Of a DNA stretch of 64,000 nt, positions 1 through 10,200 are shown piece after piece. Location: positions 310,001 to 374,000 of the forward strand of contig JADDMT010000022.1 of assembly GCA_021401465.1 (NCBI GenBank), given 5' to 3'. The notes under the pieces were generated by a model. That model was not told the origin of the DNA. It worked only from the letters and a program-made list of their open reading frames with translations, and searched no databases. Origin of the DNA: Teratosphaeria epicoccoides (lineage: Eukaryota > Ascomycota > Dothideomycetes > Mycosphaerellales > Teratosphaeriaceae). How positions within the stretch are numbered: the first letter of the stretch is position 1; each line of letters opens with the position of its first letter. Position numbers and translations under genes: made by a program.

Positions 1-2
1 AC

Positions 3-677
3 CAAGGCATGCTTCTTGCTAGAGACCTCAAGCTGGCACAATACGTCCACTTGCCTCCTAAATGCACATTCTTGGTCCAAGTTGCTGGGTGTATTATCGG
101 TGCCCTTTTCAACTGGATCATGATGGTCACGATTGTCAAAGCCCAAGCACCCATCTTGACTTCCATCCAAGGCACCAATATCTGGTCCGGCCAAAACATC
201 CAGCAATTCAACACCCTCGCCATCGCCTGGTCTCTCGCCGACAAAATGTTCAGCATCGGCGCACGCTACCAGTGGGTCACGATCTCCTACCTCGTCGGCT
301 TCATCGTCCCTGTGCCGCTCTGGCTCGCGCATCGCTATACAGGCTGGAAAGTCTTGGCATACTTCAATACTTGCATCATCCTGTGGTACACGGGCAACCT
401 GTTTGTCGGCATCAACAGCTCGCTCAATATGTTCTTTATCGTCGGATTTGCATCTCAATTCTGGCTGAGAAAATACCATGCGACGTGGTTCGTCAAGTAC
501 AATTACCTGCTGTCTGCGGCTCTGGACGGTGGCACGCAGGTGCTTGTTTTCATCTTCACCTTTGCGGTGTTTGGAGGCTCTGGAACGGCGGTGCCATTTC
601 CGACCTGGGCGGGGACGCCGGACACAATGATACATAATATTGACTATTGCATGGTCAATCCGGCGAATAATGGTTGA
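3..677 (+). CDS. OPT-family oligopeptide transporter, C-terminal part
   Basis: This is the 3' end of a proton-coupled small-oligopeptide transporter (OPT family) of the plasma or vacuolar membrane. The frame is already open at the left edge of the window (codons at 3-8 precede the ATG at 9), so the ATG at 9 is internal and the start lies outside. The visible 222 residues begin with DLKLAQYVHLPPK, matching the family's DLKLGHYMKIPPR segment. Several hydrophobic membrane spans follow, with the conserved SGQNIQQFNTLAIAW-type stretch and the GINSSLNMFFIVGFASQFWLR segment near the end. The stop is TGA at 675-677. The substrate cannot be told from the C-terminus; small peptides, glutathione or siderophore-like peptides are all possible. 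Family assignment is secure. Confidence 0.9.
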   Translation, partial: QGMLLARDLKLAQYVHLPPKCTFLVQVAGCIIGALFNWIMMVTIVKAQAPILTSIQGTNIWSGQNIQQFNTLAIAWSLADKMFSIGARYQWVTISYLVGFIVPVPLWLAHRYTGWKVLAYFNTCIILWYTGNLFVGINSSLNMFFIVGFASQFWLRKYHATWFVKYNYLLSAALDGGTQVLVFIFTFAVFGGSGTAVPFPTWAGTPDTMIHNIDYCMVNPANNG

Positions 678-1184
678 GACAGTGCATGCAGCAGTGGGAA
701 AGGAGGGATAGAAACAGTACCGTGCAATACAGCAAGCACCTGGGAGGTTTCGGTCACAAGGTCGTTGATAGCTTTGGGAATGCTATCATACGAACACCAA
801 GACTCATGCTGATCCCGCGGGAGCCAGACGTCCCTGCACATGCACCGTCTCCAGACTTGCTCGTCATATTCTACAGCCGGTCATGTGTGAGCCTCCATCT
901 ACAACAAGTATACACAATATCATTATGGGTAACGAGGCCTTTGTGATTGACACGGTACCGTCGAATGACAATGTGAACAAAGATGCCGCAGCCATTGGAC
1001 CCCACTTCCGCCAGTACCCTTTGTGGTCGAGGCTCAATATAGAATAAACAAAAGTCCTCGACGCCGCCACGGATGGACGTCTTAAGGTCAAGCGCATCAA
1101 TTGCAAGTCTTCCAAGCTGGTCTTGGAACGCATATTAATACCATTGTGATTGCCTTGTCGTAACTCCATACGCTTGTCCGCCAC
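678..1184. other. Intergenic stretch, possibly with decayed coding sequence
   Basis: I see no convincing gene. One plus-strand frame at about 925-1047 reads like protein (VIDTVPSNDNVNKDAAAIG followed by a WSRLNIE-like end) and then hits TAA. It may be a remnant of an old gene. I could not match it to a family. Confidence 0.3.
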
Positions 1185-1538
1185 ATGGTTGACTCCAAAA
1201 TGATGCCCCGTACGTCGTCAGCGAATGGCAATGATTGCCAAGTCAATAACTCTCCTCAGCCAACCATCATCCACCACCTGCTCAACATGGTCGAAGACTT
1301 GGGTGCTGCGGCTTTTTCGACGACAGGCACGAGAGTCCCGAAGGGCGGTAGGTCTGCGGGCGTTGACCAGCAATCCCGTCTGCGCATGGACTTTGGGAAC
1401 ACTATAGCGGACTATGCTAGTGAAGTCAACAAGGCGGGTTTGCCCGAGGTGGCGGTGAGTGAGTTGGTGAAGGAGGCGCCGGCGCCGTTGGTGGTGAGGA
1501 GGACGAAGCCGGCGATGGAAGAGCGTTTCAGAGTGTGA
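1185..1538 (+). CDS. Doubtful small hypothetical protein or gene remnant
   Basis: A 117-residue frame starts at an ATG. The second half (about 1430-1530) shows strong G/C preference at third codon positions, like the real genes nearby, which is the only support for coding. No domain, signal peptide or membrane span is recognised. It could be the last exon of a decayed gene that also includes the protein-like stretch at about 925-1047. Function unknown. Confidence 0.3.
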   Translation: MVDSKMMPRTSSANGNDCQVNNSPQPTIIHHLLNMVEDLGAAAFSTTGTRVPKGGRSAGVDQQSRLRMDFGNTIADYASEVNKAGLPEVAVSELVKEAPAPLVVRRTKPAMEERFRV

Positions 1539-1746
1539 GAGGAAGGTTCTGGCTGGTAGTGCTGTCCGTGGAGGGCAGAGTTAAGGCCAGCAAGACAGCG
1601 ATGTGCTACATCTTTCTGGCTTGTGGGCAGTTGCAGACGGCATTGCCGATGGCATGTAGTCGCAGCCGCTGCAGGTTAGATCACGAATTCCAGGTCATTT
1701 TGCGTCCTCAGTCCTTCGTGCGACCTCGTGAGAGGAGAGGGCATCA

Positions 1747-2329
1747 TCAATACCTCACCTGCTGCCCGCCCCTCTTCTCCATCTTTGCCTGCCGCTTACT
1801 ATGCACGCCCGCACCACCGTTTGCTGGCGCGCCCTCTCCGCCCGCCCCGGCACTCAGACCACTGAGTCCAGACTTCATACCCAGGTAGGTACCTACGGCT
1901 AAGTACGCCGAGTAGCCCGGGACCACGAGGTACAGCCACCAAGCCCGATCGCCGAACAGAATGACCAGCACAACGTTACCCCAGGTCCAGTAGAGGACGT
2001 CCCACATCCATTCGGTCAAGCCTTGGGCGTCGAGGTCTTCGCCGGCGCGTTTGAGGTCGTTGGTCGAGGGGTCGTAGGTGGGGCGTGACAGGCGCTCGAA
2101 GTAGAGTTCTATGGTCAGAGCGGGAACGGCGAGGAGGCTGAAAGACCAAAGGTTCCGGTTGAGCAGTAGGAGGCGGAAGAGGAAGAAGAGACCATAGACT
2201 CCTAGGCTGGTCAGGTGGGTGCGGTTTAGGGTGGCGGTGTTTTTGGCGGCGAGGGTTTTGGTGGCTTTCTAGGCAGTGCGTGAGAAGATGATTGCGGAGA
2301 GGTCTGAAGAGTGCACTTACTTGCGCCAT
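1747..2329 (-). CDS. SND2: SND2/TMEM208-like ER targeting protein
   Basis: Two exons on the minus strand encode 176 residues. Exon 1 is only nine bases (ATG GCG CAA, 2329-2321). A 52-nt intron with donor GTAAGT and acceptor TAG spans 2320-2269, and exon 2 runs 2268-1747. The protein starts MAQKATKTLAAKNTATLNR, has two hydrophobic hairpins (a FFLFRLLLLNRNLWSFSLLA-type segment and VVLVILFGDRAWWLYLVVPG) and ends in a basic, Gly/Ala-rich tail (KRQAKMEKRGG). This is the TMEM208 / Snd2 (DUF788) family: an ER membrane protein of the SRP-independent (SND) pathway that helps target proteins with internal or C-terminal membrane spans. The conserved TEWMWDVLYWTWG block confirms it. It is divergent from CDC27, with about 490 bp between the starts. 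Confidence 0.9.
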
Positions 2330-2817
2330 GGCGGCTGATGCTGATGGCGAGCTGCTTTACGTGATGACCATGTTACTGGAGACGAATGGAGTCATTGGGT
2401 GGGCCGACTGAGATAGATGTATGCTTGGCGGGATCGTCGCTTCCATTCTCGGGAGGTCTGTGCACCGATCGCAGTTGCCTTTGTAAACACCGTTGCCAGC
2501 CAAGATGGAAGTCACCAAACATACACGATTTGCACGACTCGCGGCCGCAGCTGAGGCTCTAGCAGGAAGCGTAGAGTAGACGATGGCTTATCCACGACCG
2601 CGATCACGCTGAATGACCTTGGGACTTGCCCCAACACCAACACCTACTTGTCTTGCGCAATAATAATCCCGGACTCGCTGACTGACTGACTGACTGACTG
2701 ACTGACTGACTGATCGACTGACTCGAGAGTCAATGCAGCCAGAAAGCAGTAAACACATGTGCATCTTCTCCACCTGCCCGTCCATGCCGAGAGCATAAAT
2801 CAATTCTTACTTCCGCC
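2330..2817. promoter_or_regulatory. Shared upstream region of SND2 and CDC27
   Basis: A divergent intergenic region of about 490 bp. It contains the tetranucleotide array at 2678-2713. I see no other gene and no clear TATA box. Confidence 0.5.
2678..2713. repeat. (CTGA)9 microsatellite
   Basis: Nine perfect copies of CTGA, followed by degenerate copies to about 2724. The array lies about 105 bp upstream of the CDC27 start codon, so length changes could alter promoter or 5' UTR spacing. Confidence 0.95.
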
Positions 2818-5280
2818 ATGTCACCCACCAGCAGCACAGCGGCGTCGCAGCTGCACCAACTCATCTTCTACCACATTGACAACGAGCTGCTCGACACCGC
2901 CAACTTTCTTGCCGGACGACTCCATGCACTCGAGCCGCGCAACCCCGACTCCTCACACCTTCTCGCCCTCACATACCTCCGACAGCGACGGCACAAAGCC
3001 GCTTACGATTTTGCCCAAAGGTATGGCGCTGGCGGGAGGCATCTGGGCTGCGCATATATCTTTGCGCAAGCCTGTTCGGAGCTCGGAAGATACACCGAGG
3101 GGATTGCGGCGCTGGAGAAGGCGCGGACCTCGTGGGCGGGAAAGCTGAACTGGAAGAAGCACTCCGAGACGACGAGGCGTCATTTGCCTGATGCGCCGGC
3201 GGCCTACACGTTGTTGGCAAAGCTGTGGCGAGGTCATGGCGATCTGAAGAAAGCGGGCGATTGCTACATTGAAGCGCACAAGGCCAATCCATTCACGTGG
3301 GACGCGTTCGAAGGACTCTGCAAGATTGGGGCGGATCTCAAGGTCGAGCACATGTTTAGACTGCCGGTGGATAATGTTGGGCAGAGCTCATCCTCGTCGG
3401 GGGCCCCGGAAATTTATACCGACGAAATGCCCTCACACTCCCTTCCTCTGGCGCCCACGGCGAACTTCAACCAGCAAGTCTTCACGCCTTCCGCAGACCC
3501 ATTTGGCGGGGAGGGGATAACGATATTGCCAAACATGAAGGGCAAATCGGCGCTTGCGAATGGCTTGAGAAAGCCAGTGTCGGAATGGGATACTCCAACA
3601 GCGAACAGCGGGTCAATGGACGAAGACATAGCGATGGGTGGTGTGCAGCTCGAGAATGAGGATGTTCTGCCGCCACCAGCTCCGGCACGTAAAGTGCGAC
3701 CGGCACAGCAGTCGGAGGCGTCAGATCGGCCGCGGCAACCTGGATTGAGAGGTCATGTGGCGTTGAGTTCAGAAGCACTTCCTGAAGAATCGACGAGAAG
3801 ACCAGGCGCTGGTGGGCAGAAGCGCAACATTTCTGGCCACACCTCGCAAGCTAGCTCAGCTGGCAGTACAGACCCATCGGCTCAGCCCAGGAGAAGTCAC
3901 AGGTTGTTCGGGCAGACTGGGACCGGCAAAAGCACGAGATCAACTGCTGAGGCGACCACATCCTACGCAAGCAGAGCCGACTCGGCCATGCGGACAGCGA
4001 AACCTGCGACCGGAGCGAAAGGCAGGGCAGGCACGACGGTTGGCAGAGTTGTGAGTGGCAACCGCAAGATTATGCCTCCTAACCCTGCGGAAAAAGACAA
4101 GGAAAAGCGGGCGCCTAGTCGAGCAGCCGAGAGAAATATTGCCCCTGGTGTCACTTCCGCTGTCATACAGAAGATCCATGCGCACCCGCCCTCAGTTCAG
4201 GGACCAGACTTGCAGGCAGAACAACAAGCAATGGCCGCATTGCTCGATAGCTTCCGAAACTTGGCGTTCGGCTACTATGCGACCTCGAGGTTTAATCTGC
4301 CCAAAGCCATTGCCACCTTCACCGCGCTCCCGTCAGCACAGCGAGAGACTCCATGGGTGCTGGCGCAGCTTGGTAAAGCGCATTACGAGGCGAGCGACCA
4401 TCGTAAGGCTGAAGAATGCTTTGCGCGATTAATGAAGCTCCAGCCCTCCCATATCGAAGACATGGAGGTGTATTCTACCACGCTTTGGCATTTGAAGAAA
4501 GACTCGGCGTTGGCATTTTTGAGTCACACTCTACGCGACCAGGACTTCCATGCGCCGCAAACGTGGTGCTCAGTCGGCAATGCCTTCTCGTTGCAACGGG
4601 AGCATGAGCAGGCAATCAGTGCGTTCAAGCGGGCGACACAGCTGGATGAAAACTTTGCGTATGCATGGACGTTGATGGGCCACGAGTACATTGCCAATGA
4701 GGAGTTCGAAGCTGCCCTGTCTGCCTTCCGCAAGAGTGTAGCTGTCGACCACCGTTGCTACGGTGGTTGGTATGGACTCGGCAAGTCGTACGAACGCTTG
4801 GGCAAGCTGGAAGAAGCCGAGCGCCACTACCGCATAGCCGCCTCGATTAATCCTTCGAACGCCACCCTGCTAGTCTGCATCGGCGTGGTCCTGGAGCGCT
4901 TGCGCAACAAGAATGCAGCTCTAGCTAACTACACCAAAGCGTTAGAGCTGGCGCCATCGTCATCACTGGCACGGTTCAAGAAAGCCAGAGTTCTGATGCA
5001 TGTCAGACATTATGATGATGCGTTGGTCGAGCTGGGGATTCTGAGAGATCAGGCACCCGATGAGGCGAACGTCTGGTTCTTGCTTGGGAAGTGTTACAAA
5101 GGTCTGGGCAACAAGGCTGAGGCGCTAAAGGCTTTGACCAGTGCGCTCAATCTTGACGTCAAAGTGAGTCTCAAATTTCACCGTGGTGACTTTTATGCTG
5201 ACTCTTTCCAGGCTGCACCTTTCATCAAAGAGGCGATGGAAGCACTGGACGAAGACGACGACGATAGCGACGACGACTGA
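2818..5280 (+). CDS. CDC27: Anaphase-promoting complex subunit Cdc27/APC3
   Basis: This is the TPR scaffold subunit of the APC/C ubiquitin ligase (Cdc27/APC3; BimA in Aspergillus, Nuc2 in fission yeast), which binds activators through IR tails. The ATG at 2818 starts MSPTSSTAASQLHQLIFYHI, as in fungal orthologues. Residues about 1-180 are the N-terminal TPR dimerisation part (HLGCAYIFAQACSELGRY). About 190-440 is a low-complexity Ser/Pro/Lys linker of the kind that is phosphorylated in mitosis. From about 450 to 790 is the TPR superhelix. The protein ends in an acidic tail. A likely 48-nt intron (donor GTGAGT, acceptor CAG) lies at 5164-5211. It is a multiple of three and contains no stop, so the unspliced frame is 820 aa and the spliced one 804 aa. 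Removal restores a natural LDVK-AAPFIKEAMEAL join. Confidence 0.95.
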   Translation: MSPTSSTAASQLHQLIFYHIDNELLDTANFLAGRLHALEPRNPDSSHLLALTYLRQRRHKAAYDFAQRYGAGGRHLGCAYIFAQACSELGRYTEGIAALEKARTSWAGKLNWKKHSETTRRHLPDAPAAYTLLAKLWRGHGDLKKAGDCYIEAHKANPFTWDAFEGLCKIGADLKVEHMFRLPVDNVGQSSSSSGAPEIYTDEMPSHSLPLAPTANFNQQVFTPSADPFGGEGITILPNMKGKSALANGLRKPVSEWDTPTANSGSMDEDIAMGGVQLENEDVLPPPAPARKVRPAQQSEASDRPRQPGLRGHVALSSEALPEESTRRPGAGGQKRNISGHTSQASSAGSTDPSAQPRRSHRLFGQTGTGKSTRSTAEATTSYASRADSAMRTAKPATGAKGRAGTTVGRVVSGNRKIMPPNPAEKDKEKRAPSRAAERNIAPGVTSAVIQKIHAHPPSVQGPDLQAEQQAMAALLDSFRNLAFGYYATSRFNLPKAIATFTALPSAQRETPWVLAQLGKAHYEASDHRKAEECFARLMKLQPSHIEDMEVYSTTLWHLKKDSALAFLSHTLRDQDFHAPQTWCSVGNAFSLQREHEQAISAFKRATQLDENFAYAWTLMGHEYIANEEFEAALSAFRKSVAVDHRCYGGWYGLGKSYERLGKLEEAERHYRIAASINPSNATLLVCIGVVLERLRNKNAALANYTKALELAPSSSLARFKKARVLMHVRHYDDALVELGILRDQAPDEANVWFLLGKCYKGLGNKAEALKALTSALNLDVKVSLKFHRGDFYADSFQAAPFIKEAMEALDEDDDDSDDD

Positions 5281-5711
5281 CGCTCTGGTTGCCTGCAGAT
5301 ATGAGGCCTGTGGAACAGCACAGCGGATGAGTTTTGGTTTGCATTTGGCGAGGCGGCGTTTCTGCTTTACGAGAGGTGGAGGGACTCCGTGATACCAGGA
5401 CTGGATTGCATAGCGAGGTGTCTTTGCATTTCTCTTGGTGTAGTAGTCTAGGATTGCATGAGCACGGGCATCACTGGCGCACACGGCACAACGCCATGCT
5501 CAGTATACAGTACGAGTGCTCTGTTGAAGCACAACACGGGCACTGTTCCTAATCGCAACAAGCGCAACCCCACGATGATGTTTGCTGTCACATGTCAACC
5601 TTCCCAAATTGTTCTAGGTGAGCCCCACCATCACGCCGACTTTGCACATTCGCGTCACTTGTGCGTCTGTGCCTCTTTCACCATCATTACACTCCATCCT
5701 CCACACCCACG
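5281..5711. other. Intergenic region CDC27-YAF9
   Basis: Contains the CDC27 3' end and the YAF9 promoter. A pyrimidine-rich run (about 5670-5710) precedes the YAF9 start, as is common in fungal promoters. Longer frames through here are shadows extending into YAF9. Confidence 0.5.
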
Positions 5712-6515
5712 ATGCCCGCCGCCGCCTCGAAACGCGTCAAAAACCATCAAATCCGCCGTCACTTCATCATCGGCAACGAGTCACACGTCCTCCCTCACCC
5801 TTCCCACCCCAATCCACCCGAAGGCCACACCAAAGGCTGGAAGGTCTACGTGCGCCCTCTCCCCAACGGCCCAGACATCGCGACATGGCTCAAAAAGGTC
5901 CAGTTCAAACTCCACCACACCTACGCCGACGCGAGCCGCACCATCGAAGGCCCCGGGCCATTCGAAGTCAGCGAGACGGGCTACGGCGAGTTCGCGGTGG
6001 AGATCCGGCTGTACTTTGCGCCGGAGAGTGGGGAGAAGGCGGTGTACCGGGAGCATTATTTGGTTTTGGCGCCGTATGGGAGTGAAGAGCAACGGGCGAA
6101 GCAGGAGAAGGAGAATTTGGTGGTGGCTGAACGGCTGGAGACGGTGGAGTTCAATGAGCCGACGGTGGAGTTTTTCAAGGCGCTGACGGCGGAGGAGCAG
6201 TTTCATTGGTTGATGCAGAAGAGGGGGAGGGGGAAGGGGAAGAAAGCGGAGTTTGTGTTTGAGGGGGAGGTGGGGCCGAGTGCGCAGTTGCCGGATCGCA
6301 CGGCGGAGGATGGTGGCGCGGTGGTGGGGAAGAGTGGTGGGGCGAGTCAGCCGGGGGCGGGTGGGGCGTGGAGTGGGATGTATGAGAGGCAGGTGGTCAG
6401 TTTGTTGGAGGCGAGTCGGGGGGTGCTGGAAGGGTTGATTGAGCAGGAGAGGGTGGGCGCGGAGGAAAGGAGGAGGAGGTTGGAGGAGGTGGGGAGGAGG
6501 GTTGAGGGGAAGTGA
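5712..6515 (+). CDS. YAF9: YEATS-domain protein Yaf9
   Basis: A 267-residue YEATS protein, a shared subunit of the NuA4 histone acetyltransferase and SWR1 remodeller that reads acylated lysine on histone H3. The start is ATG 5712 (MPAAASKRVKNHQIRRHFII), matching the usual Yaf9 N-terminus; an in-frame ATG at 5661 adds 17 unlike residues. The YEATS fold covers about residues 8-150, with the WKVYVRPLPNGPD and VQFKLHHTYADASRTIE strands and a YREHYLVLAPYG end. The acyl-lysine pocket motif reads GYGEF at residues 90-94, with Tyr at 91 where fungal Yaf9 and GAS41 normally have Trp. The C-terminal part carries a Gly-rich linker and an Arg/Glu-rich coiled coil (about 225-267), used for complex assembly. 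No intron. Confidence 0.93.
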   Translation: MPAAASKRVKNHQIRRHFIIGNESHVLPHPSHPNPPEGHTKGWKVYVRPLPNGPDIATWLKKVQFKLHHTYADASRTIEGPGPFEVSETGYGEFAVEIRLYFAPESGEKAVYREHYLVLAPYGSEEQRAKQEKENLVVAERLETVEFNEPTVEFFKALTAEEQFHWLMQKRGRGKGKKAEFVFEGEVGPSAQLPDRTAEDGGAVVGKSGGASQPGAGGAWSGMYERQVVSLLEASRGVLEGLIEQERVGAEERRRRLEEVGRRVEGK

Positions 6516-7235
6516 ATTATCGGTCGAGAGGAGATGTACATGCGGGAGAGTCGGGCTCTGGGATCAACCGGGCTTGCCCATGGTGGTGTCGCGCCTAAAT
6601 GGAGGTTGATCATAAGCATGGCTACAGTACCGCCCCGTGGGGCGCAGGCGCGCTCGAAAGGTTGGATCAACTCGAACGCATCAACTTCCTGCCAACCACA
6701 CGAGCAAATGGAGGGGCAGGCGTGGTAGGTATTGAGCCGGATCTCAACCCAACGCCCGCCATCAAACGAAGCAGATCAGGTATGTTCAAATCATCCTTCT
6801 CTGCCACGCCTTACTCCATGTAGCCCTGATGAAATACCACGTCCATCAATAGCCCACCAGTTGTGGTTCGCTCCTGCAAGCTGCAACCCGCTGGCGAGGA
6901 CTCGGACACCACTTACTGCCTCAACGGGCAGACTGTGGACCTCAAAGAGAGCACTGATTCAACACTATGTGTGCGAGGAGATGGGATCCCCAGAATAATG
7001 TCAATGAATAGGGCAGATGTGCTGACATACTGTCACAGTGCGAGAGAAGTGCGATATGTGAATAGCTACGCACAGGACGTACGCTCAGGTGCACAAGCAT
7101 GGCGCGAGGCCTGATCTGCTGGACGCGATCGCCTCTAGCCGATTCAAATCCACAAACAGCACTACGCTCAGCAAAAGCACTCACAGGCCGCATGAATCAT
7201 TATTCCCGCTCCGTTCATTCACTTACTCAACGCAT
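6516..7235. other. Convergent intergenic region YAF9/SMC3
   Basis: Both flanking genes end here. I see no gene, repeat or RNA structure that I can support. Confidence 0.5.
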
Positions 7236-10200
7236 CTACTTCCCTCCAACCTGCCCCTCCACAAACCCCAACGCATCTTCCCGACTCACCACGTCAATCG
7301 TACTTGCCTTCCGCAAATAACTAACCCCGTAGCACTTGTCCGCCACAACCACCATCTCTGGCCTGAAGGTCGTGCAAATAAATTGCCCTCCACTGCCCTC
7401 ACTTTCTCCTTCGGCGCTCCGCCTTAACATCTCGGCCACAGCAGTGCGGTACTGCGCGTCCAAATTTGCATCGATCTCGTCGAATAGGTAGAAAGGGGCG
7501 GGATCCGACGCCTGGATCGCGAACACGAGGGCTAAGGCGCAGAGAGATTTCTGTCCGCCAGAGAGTTGCTGGATGCGCTGTTGTTCGTCGTGTTTACTGT
7601 TGAAAGAGACGGAAATACCAACGCCGGTGTAGTTCTCCACTCCTCCACCTGGCCGCTCTTGATCTTCACTCTCGTCGCCATCACCGCCGCGGGCTTGTTT
7701 GTCTGAGCGTCGTTGAATCACTAGCCGGCCCTTTCCAGCCGGGACAAGGGACTCGAAGACGCGTGCGAATTCGCGCGAGACTTGGCGGAATGTGCGCTCG
7801 ATGGCTTCGTCTTTGCGCTGGTCGAGGACGTCGATGAGTTCACGGATGGAGGAGTCAGAGCTGTCGAGTTCTTTGCGGCGGGTTTCCAGCACTTCTCTCT
7901 GTCGTTCGAATTGCGCGAATTGCTCAAAAGCTTTTTTGTTGACGTGGCCGTACTTCTTGAGTGCGTCTTGGACTTTGTGGAGGCGAGCGGTGGCGACGTT
8001 GGATGCCATCTTGGTGTAGCGGTCTGAGAAGGCGGCTTCGGGGAGAACGCCTAGGTTGCGGATTTGGAGGCTGACCTCTGCATGCATGTCGGTGAGTCTG
8101 GCACGGGTCTTTGCGGCCTTCTCGACTTTGCTCTGTTGATTCTTGATGGCGCGGGAGAGCTCTTCGATCTGCTTGATGGTGTTTGCGCGTTTCTCTTCGG
8201 CTGCCTGCATTTGCTGCTGAGCCTCCTCGACGTCAGCTTCGTTCTGCTCGAGCTTGGCCGCGATCTGCTCCAAAGCCTTATTGATCCGTTTCAGGTCACG
8301 CTGGCGCTCTCTGAGACGGGTGGCGCCTGCGTTGGTTCTATCACCGCCAGCACCCTCGTCACTGTCTTGCAGCTGTGCCAGCCTGGGACGCAAGTTCTCA
8401 CGAAGCTCGATCTCGATTGTGCTTTTCCTGGCTTCCAACTCAGCTCGCTGCCTACTCAGCTCAATGTACTGGCGATGCAGGTCAGGAGTCTGACTATTGA
8501 GGTCATCCAGCTGACGCTCCTCCTCATTGGACAGTGCTTTCTTAAAGTCGCTTGACAACTCAGCCTCAAAACCGCTGATTTGCTCGCCGAATGAACGCAA
8601 TGCATCTTCGAGATTCTCGCGAGAGCGCTGCTGCTTCTCAAGCTCGTCCCGCTTGAAGTTGAGCTCTGTCTCACGCCGACGCAATTCCTCACGCAGAGGA
8701 CCATAGCCTTGTTCGAGCTGCATGCGCCTCTGCTCGACCTTCTGGATCTCAGACATGGCCCTCGTGATCTGCTGGTTGATGGCCTCGAGTTCGCGCTCGA
8801 TTTCTTGCTTACGGTCAGCATGCTTCTCGTACTCTTCCCTCGCCCGGAGCAGGCGCTTCATGCCGTCCGTACGAGAGCTGCGAATGTCATGGTAACCACC
8901 AGTCAAAGCACCCTTCTTGTCTGAACGGTCACCTTCTGGCGTGATTGCAGTGATCTGATGGGTTCGCGCATATTGTGCAGCCACTTGCAGGTTTGGGCAG
9001 ACAATAGTCTTGCCGAAGACTTGCTGAAAGGCTCTGTCGTACTTCATATCGTACTTGAGCTTCTTGACTAAATGTACAGCATCACTGGCCTGTGGTATGT
9101 TGGCCGGCCTGATCTTGATCTGGTTGAGTGGGACGAACGTGATACGGCCTCCGTGCTCCCTCTTCAGGATGTCGAGGATGCGTGCAGCTGTTTCGTCCGT
9201 GTCGACAACCCAGTTGAAGAGTGATGTGCCAGCAGTGACCTCCACAGCGGTCTTATACTTGTCGCTAAACTCGAAGAGCTCGCCCAAAGGTCCGTAGGCG
9301 CCTTCGATCTCGTGCTCACGTACAATACGGCGCACGCTGGCAAGACCTCGGCTGGTGTTTTGGTCCATCATGTGGCTGAGAAATCTTTGAGCTTTGTCGA
9401 GCTCTTGACGCGCGTTGTCGATGACTGAGGTGAGCTTTGCCTCCTCGCGCCACAATTCTTTGCGTTGGTCCTGGAGACGGTCTCGCTCCTCTTTAGCACG
9501 AGTCACGTCAGTGGAGATGCCTTGTTGCTCATCGCCACGATTCTCCAGACGACTCCGCAGCTCAGCGATGCTGGTCTCGAGCTCGTCAATCTGACTCTCC
9601 AATTGAGCGATTATCTCGGCATTGTGCATCGATATGGACTTGCGATTCGCAAGTGCGACGTTGACCTCGTCGATCTGGCTACGCAGCCATGCGTCGCGAT
9701 CCTTCTTGGAGCGAAATTGATTTTGGCGACCCTGCTTGGCATATAGGCGTGATCTGACAGCCTCTGCATGCTCCATTTGTTGCTTCAAAACGCGCTCTTG
9801 CTCGCGCCTGGCGTTGTATTCTGGCAGGAGGCCAGCCAATGCGGCCTCGCGTTGTTGGAGCTGTTCTTGCACTTCCCGAAGAGCATTCGCGTGCTCGGTG
9901 CGGGTTTGCTGGGATACAACCTCATTGTCGAGCATTGTCTGCACGTCCAACTCGATCTTCGCCTTCTGCTTGGCAGCCTCCCTGCGCTCGGTCTCCAGCT
10001 CCGCGCGGTCCTCGGTCAGGAGAGTGATTCGAGAGCGAAGATGGCCAGTCTCGTTCTCGATGGCCTCAAGCTGGTCTTGCGTCCTTTCAAGTGCTTCGCG
10101 GTTGCCATCAGTCTGTTCCACGCCATCTTCTCGTCTCTCGTCGAGCAGGTCGAGCTGCTCCTGTACAGCCTCCTGTTCTCTGTGGTGAATGGTGTATTCC

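Noticed and set aside
2588..2803. Minus-strand ORF with a repeating SVSQ peptide
   Set aside because: It is only the translation of the CTGA microsatellite.
5458..6186. 242-codon frame overlapping YAF9
   Set aside because: Low-complexity, Arg/Ser/Thr-rich translation of YAF9 in the wrong frame.
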